Source: an uncultured Verrucomicrobia subdivision 3 bacterium
Lineage (GTDB): Bacteria > Verrucomicrobiota > Verrucomicrobiia > Limisphaerales > UBA11358
NCBI GenBank assembly: GCA_903820285.1
Contig: CAIJGS010000022.1
Location: forward strand, 1 to 51,030
DNA: 51,030 nt
Direction: 5' to 3'
The notes beneath the pieces were generated by a model. The model had not been told where the DNA came from and searched no databases. It saw only the letters and a program-made list of their open reading frames with translations. Position numbers and translations under genes: made by a program. Positions 31,161 to 41,800 of the stretch are shown one piece after another; the first letter of the stretch is position 1, and each line of letters begins with the position of its first letter.

Positions 31161-33458
31161 ATGAAACTTTCCTTGCCCATTGCTTCGAGCCTCTTGTCAT
31201 TCCTGTTAATGCCGGTCACCGCCGGCCTGGCCGGAGGCCTGAAGGTGGACCTGAATCCGCCGGAGCGGCGGACGGATATTCTGACGCCGCACTGGGAAAA
31301 CTGGGCCTGGCATGAGGGACAGGCGGGCACGCAGTCGTTCGGCGGGGTGACGGTGGCGTTGTCGGCGCCGACGGGGGAATTGTTGTCGCCGATTTTGTAC
31401 AAGGCGTCGGTGGATTACGGGGTGCACATGGCCATGGACGGGGTGGTGGTGCGCCCGTTTCTGGGGGATGGCAGCTTTGACCTGGTGATCAGCGGCCTGG
31501 CGCCGGGCCAGCATCGGGTGGTGTCCTATCACAATGAAGTACGCGACCACATGGTGCCGGCAGTGATGGATGTGGCGGTGGACGGGGTGAATCAAATCAA
31601 GGGATTGGTGCCGACGTATCGCGCCACAAATGATTACGAGGCGGCGAGTGCGTGCGTGGAATTTGTCGCCGTGGCCGGCCGGCCGGTGGTGCTTCATTTT
31701 CAGCCCGAATCGGCGGCGACTAACCAGAGCCTGATCATCAATGGTTTTGAAATTGATACGGTGGATCCGCTGAAGAAGGCAATCAAGCCGGTGCCGGCGA
31801 ATGATGAGGAACATTGGCCGAATGAATCAGCTTTGACTTGGACACCGTCGGATGGGGCCATGGCCCATCTTTTGTATTTTGGTACCGGTTCCAATGCGGT
31901 GGCAGGAGCGACGCAGTCCGCGCCGGAATTCAAGGGGCAGTTGCGTCAGGCCAGTTACGGGCTGCCGGCGCTGGATCCGGCGCTGGAATATTTCTGGCGG
32001 GTGGATGAAGTGGATGCGGCGGGCCGGGTGACGACGGGTGAGCTTTGGCGGTTCCGGGTGCGGACGATTGCCTTTCCCACGGCGGAAGGTTATGGCCGGT
32101 TTGCGCGGGGCGGCCGGGGCGGCCGGATTATCGAGGTGACCAATCTGCTAGATTACAATCCGGGCAAGGGTGAGGCGGTGATTCCGGGGAGTTATCGCGC
32201 GGCGGTGGAGGCGGAAGGGCCGCGAACCATTATTTTCCGGATTTCCGGTTTGATTCCGCTGAAGGCACCGTGTGCGGTGCATAATCCTTATTGCACGATT
32301 GCAGGCCAGACGGCCCCGGGCGATGGCATTTGCCTGGCGAATTATTCAGGCGGGGCGTATGGCACGCATGATGTGATCATTCGCTATATGCGATTCCGCA
32401 TCGGCGATGCCGCCCAGAAGGCCATGGATGGCGCGGGCCTGGGCAGTTGCGATAATTGCATTATTGATCATTGCTCGGTCTCATGGAGTTCGGATGAAGG
32501 CACGAGTTCACGCGGGGCGAGGAACATCACTTTCCAGCACAATATCGTGGCGGAGGCGCTGCATCACGGGCCGCATTATCGGGCCAATGACCGGACGAAG
32601 CTGGAGACGCACGCGTTTGCGGGGTCCATCAGTGGCAATATCGGCAGTTACCATCACAATTTGCTCGCAGATTGCACGGACCGGAACTGGAGTCTGGCGG
32701 GCGGGCTGACGCAGGGCGGGCATTACGCGGGTTATTTGGACATCCGCAATAATGTGGTTTACAACTGGACGGCGCGGACGACGGACGGCGGGGTGAAGGC
32801 GTTGAATTACGTGAACAACTATTACAAGCCACACGCGCCGAATCCGTTTGTGAAATGGCTGCTGAAGCTGGATGAGATCAATCCGGCGTGGGGTACGGAA
32901 AGTTATTACATGACCGGCAACGTACTGGAAGGGTACGTGGATGAAACGCACAATTGGGATGCCTTTGAGAATGGGCCGGAGCTGGCGAAACAGGTGCGCG
33001 TGGATCAGGAGCTGTTTCCGTCCTACGTAAAAACGCAAACAGCACGCGAGGCGTTTACGAATGTACTGGCGGATGTGGGGGCCAATTTTCCGAAGCAGGA
33101 TGCGATTGACCGCCATTTGATTGCCGAGACCCGGGATGGTACCACTCATTACACCGGCACGCGCGGAGCCACCTACGGCGACCGCCCGAGCCGCAATTTT
33201 GACGGGATCATTGACAATCAGGCGGACGACAAGTCGGCGGAAGGTTCGCCGAATTTTCCCTGGCCGGAATACAAGACTTACAATGTGCCGGTGGACAGCG
33301 ATCATGATGGCATTCCCGATGACTGGGAAAAGGCGCATGGCCTGAACCCGAATGATCCGAGCGATGCCATTGCCGATGTGAATGGGGATGGTTATACGAA
33401 TCTCGAAAAGTATCTGAACTCGTTGGTGGGCGAATATGCCTGGGCGGAAAAAAAGTAA
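31161..33458 (+). CDS. Secreted multidomain pectate-lyase-like protein (malectin-like + FnIII + beta-helix)
   Basis: A 765-residue exported protein; the ATG at 31161 gives a signal peptide (LSLPIASSLLSFLLMPVTAG). Domains: malectin-like sugar-binding domain (about 28-195), fibronectin type III-like module with LTWTPSDGAMAHLLYFG (about 220-305), then a PL1-type right-handed beta-helix (about 310-640) containing TIAGQTAPGDGI, HDVIIRYMRFRIGD, CIIDHCSVSWSSDE and NNVVYNWTARTTDGG. A C-terminal DSDHDGIPDDWEKAHGLNP plus ADVNGDGYTN segment is a calcium-binding dockerin/thrombospondin-3-like tail. It probably cleaves polygalacturonate by beta-elimination with Ca2+. First gene of the eleven-gene operon; its paralogue follows after 4 bp. 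Confidence 0.9.
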   Translation: MKLSLPIASSLLSFLLMPVTAGLAGGLKVDLNPPERRTDILTPHWENWAWHEGQAGTQSFGGVTVALSAPTGELLSPILYKASVDYGVHMAMDGVVVRPFLGDGSFDLVISGLAPGQHRVVSYHNEVRDHMVPAVMDVAVDGVNQIKGLVPTYRATNDYEAASACVEFVAVAGRPVVLHFQPESAATNQSLIINGFEIDTVDPLKKAIKPVPANDEEHWPNESALTWTPSDGAMAHLLYFGTGSNAVAGATQSAPEFKGQLRQASYGLPALDPALEYFWRVDEVDAAGRVTTGELWRFRVRTIAFPTAEGYGRFARGGRGGRIIEVTNLLDYNPGKGEAVIPGSYRAAVEAEGPRTIIFRISGLIPLKAPCAVHNPYCTIAGQTAPGDGICLANYSGGAYGTHDVIIRYMRFRIGDAAQKAMDGAGLGSCDNCIIDHCSVSWSSDEGTSSRGARNITFQHNIVAEALHHGPHYRANDRTKLETHAFAGSISGNIGSYHHNLLADCTDRNWSLAGGLTQGGHYAGYLDIRNNVVYNWTARTTDGGVKALNYVNNYYKPHAPNPFVKWLLKLDEINPAWGTESYYMTGNVLEGYVDETHNWDAFENGPELAKQVRVDQELFPSYVKTQTAREAFTNVLADVGANFPKQDAIDRHLIAETRDGTTHYTGTRGATYGDRPSRNFDGIIDNQADDKSAEGSPNFPWPEYKTYNVPVDSDHDGIPDDWEKAHGLNPNDPSDAIADVNGDGYTNLEKYLNSLVGEYAWAEKK

Positions 33459-33462
33459 TTTT

Positions 33463-35121
33463 ATGAAGATGAATCTGACGTGGATGAGGGCGATCAGCGC
33501 GGCGGTGGTCTGTTGTGGTCTGACGGTTTCGGCCCGGGAAAAATGGCCGGCCATGACTGAGGCGGAAAAGGCGCGCGCGGCGACCTTCAAGAAGCACGAG
33601 GCGGAAGTTTTGCAAGCCATCCAGCCGCAACTGGTGGAGTGGGCAAAGCGCGGAAAGCCTTTTTTCATCAATGCTCAAGTGCCGGCAGATCTGCCGCAGG
33701 CGCCGGTGCCGGCGTTTCCGGGGGCGGAGGGGGCGGGGGCGCATTCCTTTGGCGGCCGGGGCGGCAAAGTGTTTGTTGTCACCAATCTGGATGACAGCGG
33801 CCCGGGCACGTTGCGGGAGGCGGTGGAGTCGGCGGGGCCGCGCATTGTGGTCTTCAATGTGGCCGGGATCATTCACCTGAAGCTGCCGCTGTTTGTGAAG
33901 GCGCCGTACCTGACGATTGCCGGGCAGACGGCGCCGGGCGATGGCATTTGCATCGCGGGAGAAAGCACGCTGATTGACACGCATGACGTGGTGATCCGCT
34001 ATCTGCGGTTCCGCCGCGGCAATGGCAATGTGTTCGACCGCGATGACACCCTGGGCGGCAATCCGATCGGCAACATCATTGTAGACCATTGCTCGTGCAG
34101 CTGGGGCGGAGATGAAAATCTGTCCATGTACCGGCACATGGCGGGGACCACCAATGGCGGAGCGGATTTGAAACTGCCCACCTTGAACATCACCTTGCAA
34201 TGGAACATTTCCAGCGAGGCGTTGAATCCCTACAACCACGCATTTGGTGGCACTTGGGGCGGACGTAACAGCAGCTTTCACCACAATCTGTTTGCCTGCA
34301 ACACGGGTCGCAATCCCAGCGTGGGCATGACCTACGATTTCAACTTTGTCAATAACGTGCTGTTTAACTGGCGGCACCGTACGGTGGATGGCGGTGACAA
34401 GGGCAGTGAATTCAATATCATCAACAATTACTACAAGCCCGGTCCGGCGGTGAATCCGGGCGCGGTCGTCTACCGGGTTTTTCTGCCGGCAGCAACGCAG
34501 ACCAAAGCGGAACCGATACCCAAGTTTGGCAAAGCGTATGTGGCGGGCAACGTGGTGGAAGGCAATGCGGAAGTGACGCGGGATAACTGGGCCGGCGGCG
34601 TGCAGTTTGCCAGCGGCGGATCCAAGGATGATCCGACGACCACGGCGCCGGAGAAGGCGAAGGCGTTGATTGATTCCGTGCGCGTGGTAACGCCGTTTCC
34701 CATGGCACCGGTTACCCAGACTTCGGCCAAAGATGCCTGGCAGTCTGTACTGGCGGGCGCTGGCGCAACCCTGCCGCGCCGGGACCCGGTGGACGAACGT
34801 ATCTTGAAAGAAGTCCGGACCGGCAAGGTGACGTATGAAGCCGGGAAAGGCATCATCACCGAGGTCGGCCAGGTGGGCGGTTATCCGGAATACAAGGGCG
34901 AACCTTATGCGGATGTTGGGGCAGACGGCATTCCACTGTGGTGGAAGCAGAAATACAAATTGGATATGAATGACCCGGAACTGGCGCAAAAAGATTTGTC
35001 AGGCGATGGTTATACGGTGATTGAGAAGTACCTTGATGGTCTGGATCCGCGCAAGAAAATTGACTGGAGCAAACCGCAGAGCAATGTGAACGCGCTGACG
35101 CTCCGCAAATTGAGAAAGTGA
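33463..35121 (+). CDS. Secreted pectate lyase (PL1-like)
   Basis: A 552-residue exported lyase. The ATG at 33463 places the signal peptide (MRAISAAVVCCGLTVSA) at the start. After a helical linker with WPAMTEAEKARAATFK, the beta-helix begins at FPGAEGAGAHSFGGRGG and includes TNLDDSGPGTLREAV, TIAGQTAPGDGI, HDVVIRYLRFRRG, IIVDHCSCSWGGDE and NNVLFNWRHRTVDGG. The block order equals that of the preceding gene, so the two are paralogues with different accessory parts; this one lacks the malectin/FnIII modules. The C-terminus has WWKQKYKLDMNDPELAQKD, a dockerin-like repeat. Likely releases unsaturated oligogalacturonides in the periplasm or outside. The stop overlaps the transporter GTG. Confidence 0.92.
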   Translation: MKMNLTWMRAISAAVVCCGLTVSAREKWPAMTEAEKARAATFKKHEAEVLQAIQPQLVEWAKRGKPFFINAQVPADLPQAPVPAFPGAEGAGAHSFGGRGGKVFVVTNLDDSGPGTLREAVESAGPRIVVFNVAGIIHLKLPLFVKAPYLTIAGQTAPGDGICIAGESTLIDTHDVVIRYLRFRRGNGNVFDRDDTLGGNPIGNIIVDHCSCSWGGDENLSMYRHMAGTTNGGADLKLPTLNITLQWNISSEALNPYNHAFGGTWGGRNSSFHHNLFACNTGRNPSVGMTYDFNFVNNVLFNWRHRTVDGGDKGSEFNIINNYYKPGPAVNPGAVVYRVFLPAATQTKAEPIPKFGKAYVAGNVVEGNAEVTRDNWAGGVQFASGGSKDDPTTTAPEKAKALIDSVRVVTPFPMAPVTQTSAKDAWQSVLAGAGATLPRRDPVDERILKEVRTGKVTYEAGKGIITEVGQVGGYPEYKGEPYADVGADGIPLWWKQKYKLDMNDPELAQKDLSGDGYTVIEKYLDGLDPRKKIDWSKPQSNVNALTLRKLRK

Positions 35122-36347
35122 AAAGGTTTTCGGGTTATGCCTGGATGGTGGTGGCGTTGCTGTGGCCGGTGGCGATGTTAAATTATCTCGACCGGCAGAT
35201 GGTTTCCACGGTGCGCGCCTCGATCCGCGCGGATATTCCGGGCATAGCGAGCGACCAGGATTTCGGCACCCTCATGGCGGTGTTCATGTGGGTGTACGCG
35301 CTCCTGAGTCCGGTGGGCGGGTTTGTGGCGGACAAGTTCAACCGCCGATGGACGGTGATTGGCAGCCTGTTCGTGTGGTCGGCGGTGACGTGGGCGACGG
35401 GGCACGCGCAGACGTATGGGCAGATGCTGTCGTGCCGGGCGCTGATGGGCATTAGCGAGGCGTTTTATATTCCGGCGGCGCTGGCCCTGATCGCGGACTA
35501 TCACGCAGGGCGGACGCGGGCGACGGCGACGGGGATTCATCAGAGCGGCATTTACGCGGGACTGGCGCTGGGCGGATTGGGAGGGTATATCGCGGATCAC
35601 AGTTCGTGGCGAAATTGTTTTACCTGGTTTGGCATGGCGGGGGTGGCGTATGCGGTGGTGTTGATGGCGACGTTGCGCGATTCGAATCAGGGCGGGCAAA
35701 CGGGTGCGGCTGCGAAACAGCCGATTTCGCTGCGGGCGACGCTGAAGGCGCTGTGGTCGCAGCCGGCGTTTTGGATTTTGGTGGTTTATTTCACGTTGCC
35801 GGCAATTGCGGGGTGGGTGACCAAAAACTGGCTGCCGACCTATCTGGCGGACACGTTTCATTTGAAACAGGGGCCGGCGGGGATGTCGGCCACGGGCTAT
35901 ATTAGCCTGGCCTCGTTCGCAGGGGTGATCCTGGGCGGCGTGATGGCGGATGCGTGGATGGTGCGGACGGCGCGCGGGCGGGTGTTTACGAGCGCGCTGG
36001 GCGTGCTGCTGCTGGTGCCGGCGCTGCTGGGGCTGGGCCATGCATGGAGCCTGGGGGCGGCGATTGGCTTTATGATTTTGTTTGGACTGGGCTGGGGATT
36101 TTTTGATTGCAACAACATGCCGATTCTCTGCCAGATCGCGCGGCCGGAGCATCGCGCGACGGGCTACGGGTTCATGAACCTGGTCAGCATCAGCGTGGGC
36201 GCGGCAGCCACGGTGGCGCTGGGCTGGATGCGCGACCATGGTATTCGTTTTGCCGTGGCGTTTGAGGTCTCGGCGGCGGTGGCGCTGCTGAGCGCCGGAT
36301 TGATTTTATTTTTGAAACCGCAATTTGGAACCATGGAAAAAAATTAA
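35118..36347 (+). CDS. MFS transporter, hexuronate (ExuT/GudP)-like
   Basis: A 409-residue inner-membrane protein with 12 predicted helices. It starts at the GTG overlapping the lyase stop (GTGA). The N-terminal NYLDRQMVSTVRASI and FMWVYALLSPVGGFVADKFNRRW are the anion:cation symporter signature region with the MFS D-x-F-N-R-R loop between helices 2 and 3. GISEAFYIPAALALIADY matches the helix 4-5 segment. The closest described relatives import hexuronates, glucarate or galactonate with H+. With two pectate lyases upstream and a DapA-type enzyme downstream, galacturonate or unsaturated oligomer-derived uronates are the expected cargo. Confidence 0.93.
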   Translation: MKRFSGYAWMVVALLWPVAMLNYLDRQMVSTVRASIRADIPGIASDQDFGTLMAVFMWVYALLSPVGGFVADKFNRRWTVIGSLFVWSAVTWATGHAQTYGQMLSCRALMGISEAFYIPAALALIADYHAGRTRATATGIHQSGIYAGLALGGLGGYIADHSSWRNCFTWFGMAGVAYAVVLMATLRDSNQGGQTGAAAKQPISLRATLKALWSQPAFWILVVYFTLPAIAGWVTKNWLPTYLADTFHLKQGPAGMSATGYISLASFAGVILGGVMADAWMVRTARGRVFTSALGVLLLVPALLGLGHAWSLGAAIGFMILFGLGWGFFDCNNMPILCQIARPEHRATGYGFMNLVSISVGAAATVALGWMRDHGIRFAVAFEVSAAVALLSAGLILFLKPQFGTMEKN

Positions 36348-36348
36348 G

Positions 36349-37272
36349 ATGAAGTTACCTCTGACAGGCATTGTGCCGCCGATGATTACACCTTTGCAGG
36401 ATCGCGACACGCTCGACTGCGCGGGGTTGGAAAAACTGATTGAACATATTCTGGCCGGCGGCGTGAGCGGGCTGTTTATTTTGGGCACCACCGGGGAAGG
36501 GCCCAGTCTGAGCTACCGGCTGCGGCGGGAGCTGGTCCAGCAGGTTTGCGCGCAGGTGCGACAGCGCGTGCCGGTGCTGGTGGGAATCACGGACACGGCG
36601 TTTGTGGAGTCGGTGGGCGTGGCGCGCGCGGCAGCGGATGCCGGCGCGGATGCCGTGGTACTGGCACCGCCGTATTATCTGCCGGAGGCGCAGCCGGAAT
36701 TGCAGGAGTATCTGGATCATCTGGTGCCGGAGCTGCCGCTGCCGCTGTATATCTATAACATGCCAGCGCTGACGAAAGTTCACTTTGAATTGGACACGGT
36801 CAAGCGGGCGATGGACGAGCCGCGCATTATCGGGCTCAAGGACAGCTCGGGTGATATGAACTATTTTAAGCAGGCAGCGGAATTGGTCCGGCAGCGGCCG
36901 GACTGGACGCTGTTGATCGGGCCGGAAGAGAAACTGTTTGATTCGTTGCAGCTTGGCGGTTTTGGCGGCGTCAGCGGCGGGGCGAATCTCTTTCCTAAAT
37001 TGTATGTCGGGGTGGTGGAATCGTTTCGGGCGGGGAATCTGGACCGTGCGCGGCAGTTGCAGCAGCAGATTCAGCGGGTGAGCGATTCGTTTTATCGCAT
37101 TGGCAAATATTCCTCCTCGATCATCAAGGGCATCAAATGTGTGTTGAATTGCCGCGGGATTTGCGATGATTTCATGGCGGAACCGTTCCACCGTTTCCGG
37201 GCCGGAGAGCGCGAACTGGTGCGGGCGCGGCTGGCGGAAATTGAAAGTGAAATCGCCGCGCTGAAGCTTTGA
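36349..37272 (+). CDS. DapA-family aldolase/dehydratase (uronate catabolism)
   Basis: A 307-residue cytoplasmic TIM-barrel lyase beginning 1 bp behind the transporter stop. GTTGEGPS forms the carboxylate loop, Tyr136 in YIYNMP and the Schiff-base Lys164 in IGLKDSSGD are in the canonical places. Candidates are 2-keto-3-deoxygluconate aldolase, 5-keto-4-deoxyglucarate dehydratase or a keto-deoxy-aldonate aldolase. The neighbouring uronate transporter and pectate lyases favour a galacturonate-derived keto acid. It is a second DapA paralogue beside the one at 16160-17074. The C-terminal part has an unusual Cys-rich VLNCRGICDDF segment. Confidence 0.91.
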   Translation: MKLPLTGIVPPMITPLQDRDTLDCAGLEKLIEHILAGGVSGLFILGTTGEGPSLSYRLRRELVQQVCAQVRQRVPVLVGITDTAFVESVGVARAAADAGADAVVLAPPYYLPEAQPELQEYLDHLVPELPLPLYIYNMPALTKVHFELDTVKRAMDEPRIIGLKDSSGDMNYFKQAAELVRQRPDWTLLIGPEEKLFDSLQLGGFGGVSGGANLFPKLYVGVVESFRAGNLDRARQLQQQIQRVSDSFYRIGKYSSSIIKGIKCVLNCRGICDDFMAEPFHRFRAGERELVRARLAEIESEIAALKL

Positions 37273-37279
37273 GCGTTTC

Positions 37280-38809
37280 ATGAAATTGCCGTTCACAACG
37301 AATGTCTGGCTGGCCCTGCTCGGGGTCGTGGCGGCATATGGCGGCGAGAGCCGGGCGCTGGCGGCGGAATTGGCGCCGGATTTGATGGCGCCGTATGTGG
37401 CGCATTTCAATGCGATGGAGGATGAGAACGTCACCAATGTTGTCTCCAACGCAGCGTCGCTGGGGTGGCTGCAAAAGGAAATTCCGGTGTTTGCGTGTCC
37501 CGACCGGGAGGTGGAGGAGATGTATTATTTCCGGTGGTGGTCGTTCCGGAAACATCTGGTGCAGACGACGAATGGTGTGGCATTCACGGAATTTCTGACC
37601 AAAGCCACGCCGGTGAGCAGTGCGCTGGGGCACCAGTTGGTGGAAGGGCGGTGGTTGCATGATCAGGGTCCGGTGGATGACTATGTGCACTATTGGTTTC
37701 AAGATGCGGCGCACCGGCAGCAGATGCATCGGTATAGCAGTTGGGTGGCGGATGCGCTGTATCAGCGGTGTCTGGTGACTGGCGACACGAACCGGCTCGT
37801 GGCCATGCTGGGGGATTTGACGGAAGACTACCGGCAGTGGGAGCAGGAGCGGTTGACCACAAACGGCCTCTTCTGGCAGTTCGATGTGCGCGATGCGATG
37901 GAGGAATCCATCAGCGGTTCGCGAGTGAATAAAAATCTGCGTCCGTCCATCAACAGCTACATGTATGGCAATGCCCGCGCGATTGCCAACATTGCGCGTT
38001 TGGCGGGCAACAAAGTGGTGGCGCGGGAGTTTGCGCGGAAGGCGGATCGGCTGAAGGAGTTGACGGTGGAAAATTTGTGGAACGCGCCTGCCGGTTTTTT
38101 TGAAGTGCGTCGGGATAATGGAAAATTCTCCGAGGCGCGCGAGGAAATTGGTTTCATCCCGTGGATGTTTGAATTGCCGAGTGTGCGCAAAAAATATACG
38201 AGCGCATGGCAGCAACTGACCGACCCGACGGGTTTTGCCGCGCCGTATGGCATTACGACGGCGGAGCGGCGGCATCCACAATTTCGCACACATGGTTTTG
38301 GGCATTGCGAATGGGATGGCGCGGTGTGGCCGTTTGCGACGTCGCAGACACTTACGGCGCTGGCCAATGTGTTGGATGATTATGACACCTCGGTGGTGAC
38401 GAAGCAGGATTACTGGAAGGTGTTTCTGACGTATGTGCGCAGTCAGCACGCGGCGGGCAAGCCGTACATCGGGGAATATCTGGATGAGACCACAGGACAG
38501 TGGATCAACGGGGTGAATGGCCGGAGCCGGTATTACAATCATTCGACGTTTGCGGACCTGGTGCTTACGGGTGTGATCGGGTTGCGGCCGCGGCTGGATA
38601 ACGTGGTGCAGATCGAGCCGTTGCTGCCGCCGGGAACGTGGCCATGGTTTGGTTTGGAAGGGGTGAATTATCACCGGCATCGGCTCACGATTTTGTGGGA
38701 TGCGGATGGTTCCCATTTCGGTCATGGCCGGGGTCTGGCGATTCTGGCGGACGGGAAAGAAATTGCGCGTGCCAAAAAATTGGGAAAACTGTCGGGAAAG
38801 CTGCCATGA
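37280..38809 (+). CDS. MGH1/GH63-like (alpha/alpha)6 glycoside hydrolase, exported
   Basis: A 509-residue protein with a signal peptide (NVWLALLGVVAAYGG, cleavage near residue 30). The remainder is a helical (alpha/alpha)6 toroid of the mannosylglycerate hydrolase/trehalase type: YYFRWWSFRKHLV (about 79-91), VDDYVHYWF, QFDVRDAMEESISGSR with acid residues (about 197-212), SINSYMYGNARAIANIA, and GHCEWDGAVWPFATSQTL (about 338-355), the conserved active-site helix of this clan. Substrate unknown; such proteins are common in plant-polysaccharide loci and often accompany rhamnogalacturonan genes. The stop overlaps the next start (ATGA). Confidence 0.85.
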   Translation: MKLPFTTNVWLALLGVVAAYGGESRALAAELAPDLMAPYVAHFNAMEDENVTNVVSNAASLGWLQKEIPVFACPDREVEEMYYFRWWSFRKHLVQTTNGVAFTEFLTKATPVSSALGHQLVEGRWLHDQGPVDDYVHYWFQDAAHRQQMHRYSSWVADALYQRCLVTGDTNRLVAMLGDLTEDYRQWEQERLTTNGLFWQFDVRDAMEESISGSRVNKNLRPSINSYMYGNARAIANIARLAGNKVVAREFARKADRLKELTVENLWNAPAGFFEVRRDNGKFSEAREEIGFIPWMFELPSVRKKYTSAWQQLTDPTGFAAPYGITTAERRHPQFRTHGFGHCEWDGAVWPFATSQTLTALANVLDDYDTSVVTKQDYWKVFLTYVRSQHAAGKPYIGEYLDETTGQWINGVNGRSRYYNHSTFADLVLTGVIGLRPRLDNVVQIEPLLPPGTWPWFGLEGVNYHRHRLTILWDADGSHFGHGRGLAILADGKEIARAKKLGKLSGKLP

Positions 38810-41800
38810 AATTTTTTTTGCCGATTCTGCTTTTAGCCATCACCTCGTGCGCCTATGGCGCGCCGAAGAGGGTGGGGGCCATCATATCCATCGGGGCGAA
38901 TGGGCGGCTCGTTTATGCCGCCGACGCCCAGGGCAACCGGGTGCCGGATTTTTCCAGCTGCGGGTATGCGGGAGGCGACGGGGATATTCCGCCAGCAACG
39001 GTTCGCGTGGCAGTGGCCCCGGTGGCGGGGGATGAGACGGCGCGCATTCAGAAGGCTTTGGATTACGTGGGCGCGCTGCCGGCCGATGCACAGGGTTTGC
39101 GCGGGGCAGTGTTGCTATTGAAAGGTAGGCATGAGGTTTTGGGTGGTTTGCAGATTACCAATTCCGGCGTGGTGTTGCGGGGGCAGGGGATGGGCGAAAA
39201 TGGAACCGTGCTGGTGGCGGTGGGGAATGATCGGCGCACCCTGATCAAGATTGCCGGCAAAAACGATTTATCGGTTGCGACGAATACCGCCTGGTCGGTG
39301 GTGGATGATTATGTTCCCGCCGGCGCAACAAGTTTTCACGTGCAGGATGCCGGCGGTTTGAAGGTGCATCAGGCAATTGAGGTGGTGCGACCGAGTACGA
39401 AGGAATGGATTGAGATGCTGGGAATGACGGAGTTTGGCGGCGGCATCGGCGACTGGCGGCTGACGTGGAAGCCGGGCAGCCGGGACATTGTCTGGGATCG
39501 GGAGATTCAAAAGATCGAGGGCAATCTGGTGACGGTGGATGCGCCGATTACGACGGCCATAGAAACCAGTTTTGGCCGTGGCTTCGTGAAGACCTACGAC
39601 TGGCCCGGCCGGATCAGCGAGGTGGGGGTGGAGAATTTGCGATTGGAATCCGCTTTCGATGCGGCGAATCCCAAGGATGAAAATCACGCGTGGATGGCGG
39701 TGACGATGGAAAGCGCGCAAGACGCGTGGGTGCGGCAGGTGACGTTTGAACATTTTGCGGGGTCGGCGGTGGCGGTTTATGAAACGTGCCGGCGGACGAC
39801 GGTGGAGGATTGTTCGTCATTGTCGCCGGTTTCGGAAGATGCAGGCTGGCGGCGGCAGACGTTTTACACGATGGGACAGCAGACGCTATTCTTGCGTTGC
39901 TCGGCCGAACAGGGCCGCCATGATTTTGCGGTGGGACATAATGCCGCCGGGCCGAATACGTTTGTGCAATGCGAGGCGAGCCTGCCGTCCGGTGATAGCG
40001 GCACGATTGAAAGCTGGGCAGGCGGCGTGCTGTTCGACAATGTGCGGATTGACGGCGGCGGCTTGGATCTGATGAATCGCGGCAGTGCGGGGGAAGGGAC
40101 GGGATGGTCGGCGGCAAATTCCGTTTTGTGGCAGTGCAATGCCTCCAAAATCAACTGTGAAAATCCGCCGACGGCGCGGAACTGGGCGTTTGGTTGCTGG
40201 GGTGAATTTGAAGGCAATGGCATCTGGCGTGATGCCAATGCCTCGGTCCGTCCGGCGAGCCTGTATGTGGCGCAAGTTCATGACCGGTTGGGAGCGGCGG
40301 CGGCGGACAAGGTTAAATTGATGCAACGTTCGCTGGAGGAATATACCAATCCAACGGCGGAGCAGGCGGCCAAATTGATTGCCGATTCACGGAAACCCGC
40401 ACCGGAGCTAACTGATTTCATCGCCGCTGCCGGTACGCGTGACCCGATTCCGGCGGAAGCGGGTGAGGCCAAAAATGCAGACGATCTTTCGACGTCGGAC
40501 GCGGCGGTGCTGGCGACAAAGCACGCCATAGCCATCGTCAACGGCTGGCTGGTGTGCGATGGCAAATTGCTGACCGGTTCGTCAACGGGCATCAACTGGT
40601 GGCGCGGTAATATGCATCCGGGCGAAGCGGCTGACTACGGCATCAATTTGACCCGGTTTGCGCCGGGGCGTGAGGGGGCGGGGTTGACGGATGATCTGAC
40701 GGCGGTGGCGGATGGGTTGCAGGCGGGGCATTATGCGGCGCTCGATCATCATTACGGGTTGTGGTACGACCGTCGTCGCGAAGATCATGAGCGCGTGCGT
40801 CGTGTGGACGGTGATGTGTGGGCACCGTTTTATGAGCAGCCTTTCGCGCGTAGCGGCCAGGGCACGGCATGGGATGGCCTGAGCAAATATGATCTTACGA
40901 AGTTTAATCCGTGGTATTGGTCGCGGCTGAAAGCGTTCGCGGGAATTTGCGATACGCGCGGGTTGGTGTTGTTCAACGAAAGTTATTTCCAGCACAACAT
41001 TATCGAAGCCGGGGCGCATTGGGTGGATTGTCCGTGGCGGTCGGCAAACAACATCAACGGCACGGGTTTTCCCGAGCCGCCACCGTTTGCGGGCGACAAG
41101 CGCATCTTCATGGCGGAACAATTTTATGACGTGTCCAATCCGGTGCGGCGTGAATTGCATCGGGGTTTCATCCGGCAGAATCTGGCCAACTTTACGAATG
41201 AGGCGAATGTGATCCAGTTCACCAGCGGTGAATTCACCGGGCCGCTGGGGTTTGAGCAATTCTGGCTGGATACGGTGGGCGACTGGGAAACGGAAACGAA
41301 ACAGCATCCGCTGGTGGCGCTAGCGTGTCCTAAAAATGTGCAGGATGCTATTCTGGCCGATGCGCAACGTCAGGCGGTGGTGGATGTGATCTGTTTCCGG
41401 TACTGGTGGCAAACGAAAAAGGGCGGACTTTTTGCACCGGCTGGCGGGCTGAATCTTTCGCCGCGCCAGTTTGAACGGCAGTGGCGCGGGGGCGTGCCCT
41501 CGGATACGGATCTCGCCGGGATGGCGGCGGAGTATCGGCAAAAATTTGCGGACAAGGTGGTCTTGGCCAGCGGTGACGATGCTGATTTGTCGCGCGGAGC
41601 TTGGGCGTTTGTCTGTGCGGGTGGCTCGCTGCCCAATCTGCCGGTGACGGCGGATGCGGCGCTACTCGCGGCCATTCCTTCAATGCAGCCATGGGCACAG
41701 GTTTCGACTGACGGACGCTGGGTGCTGCGGGAGCCGGGTCGGCAATTGCTGGTGTACTCCGGCGAGGACGCGGCACCGGAACTCGATTTGACCGGTGAAG

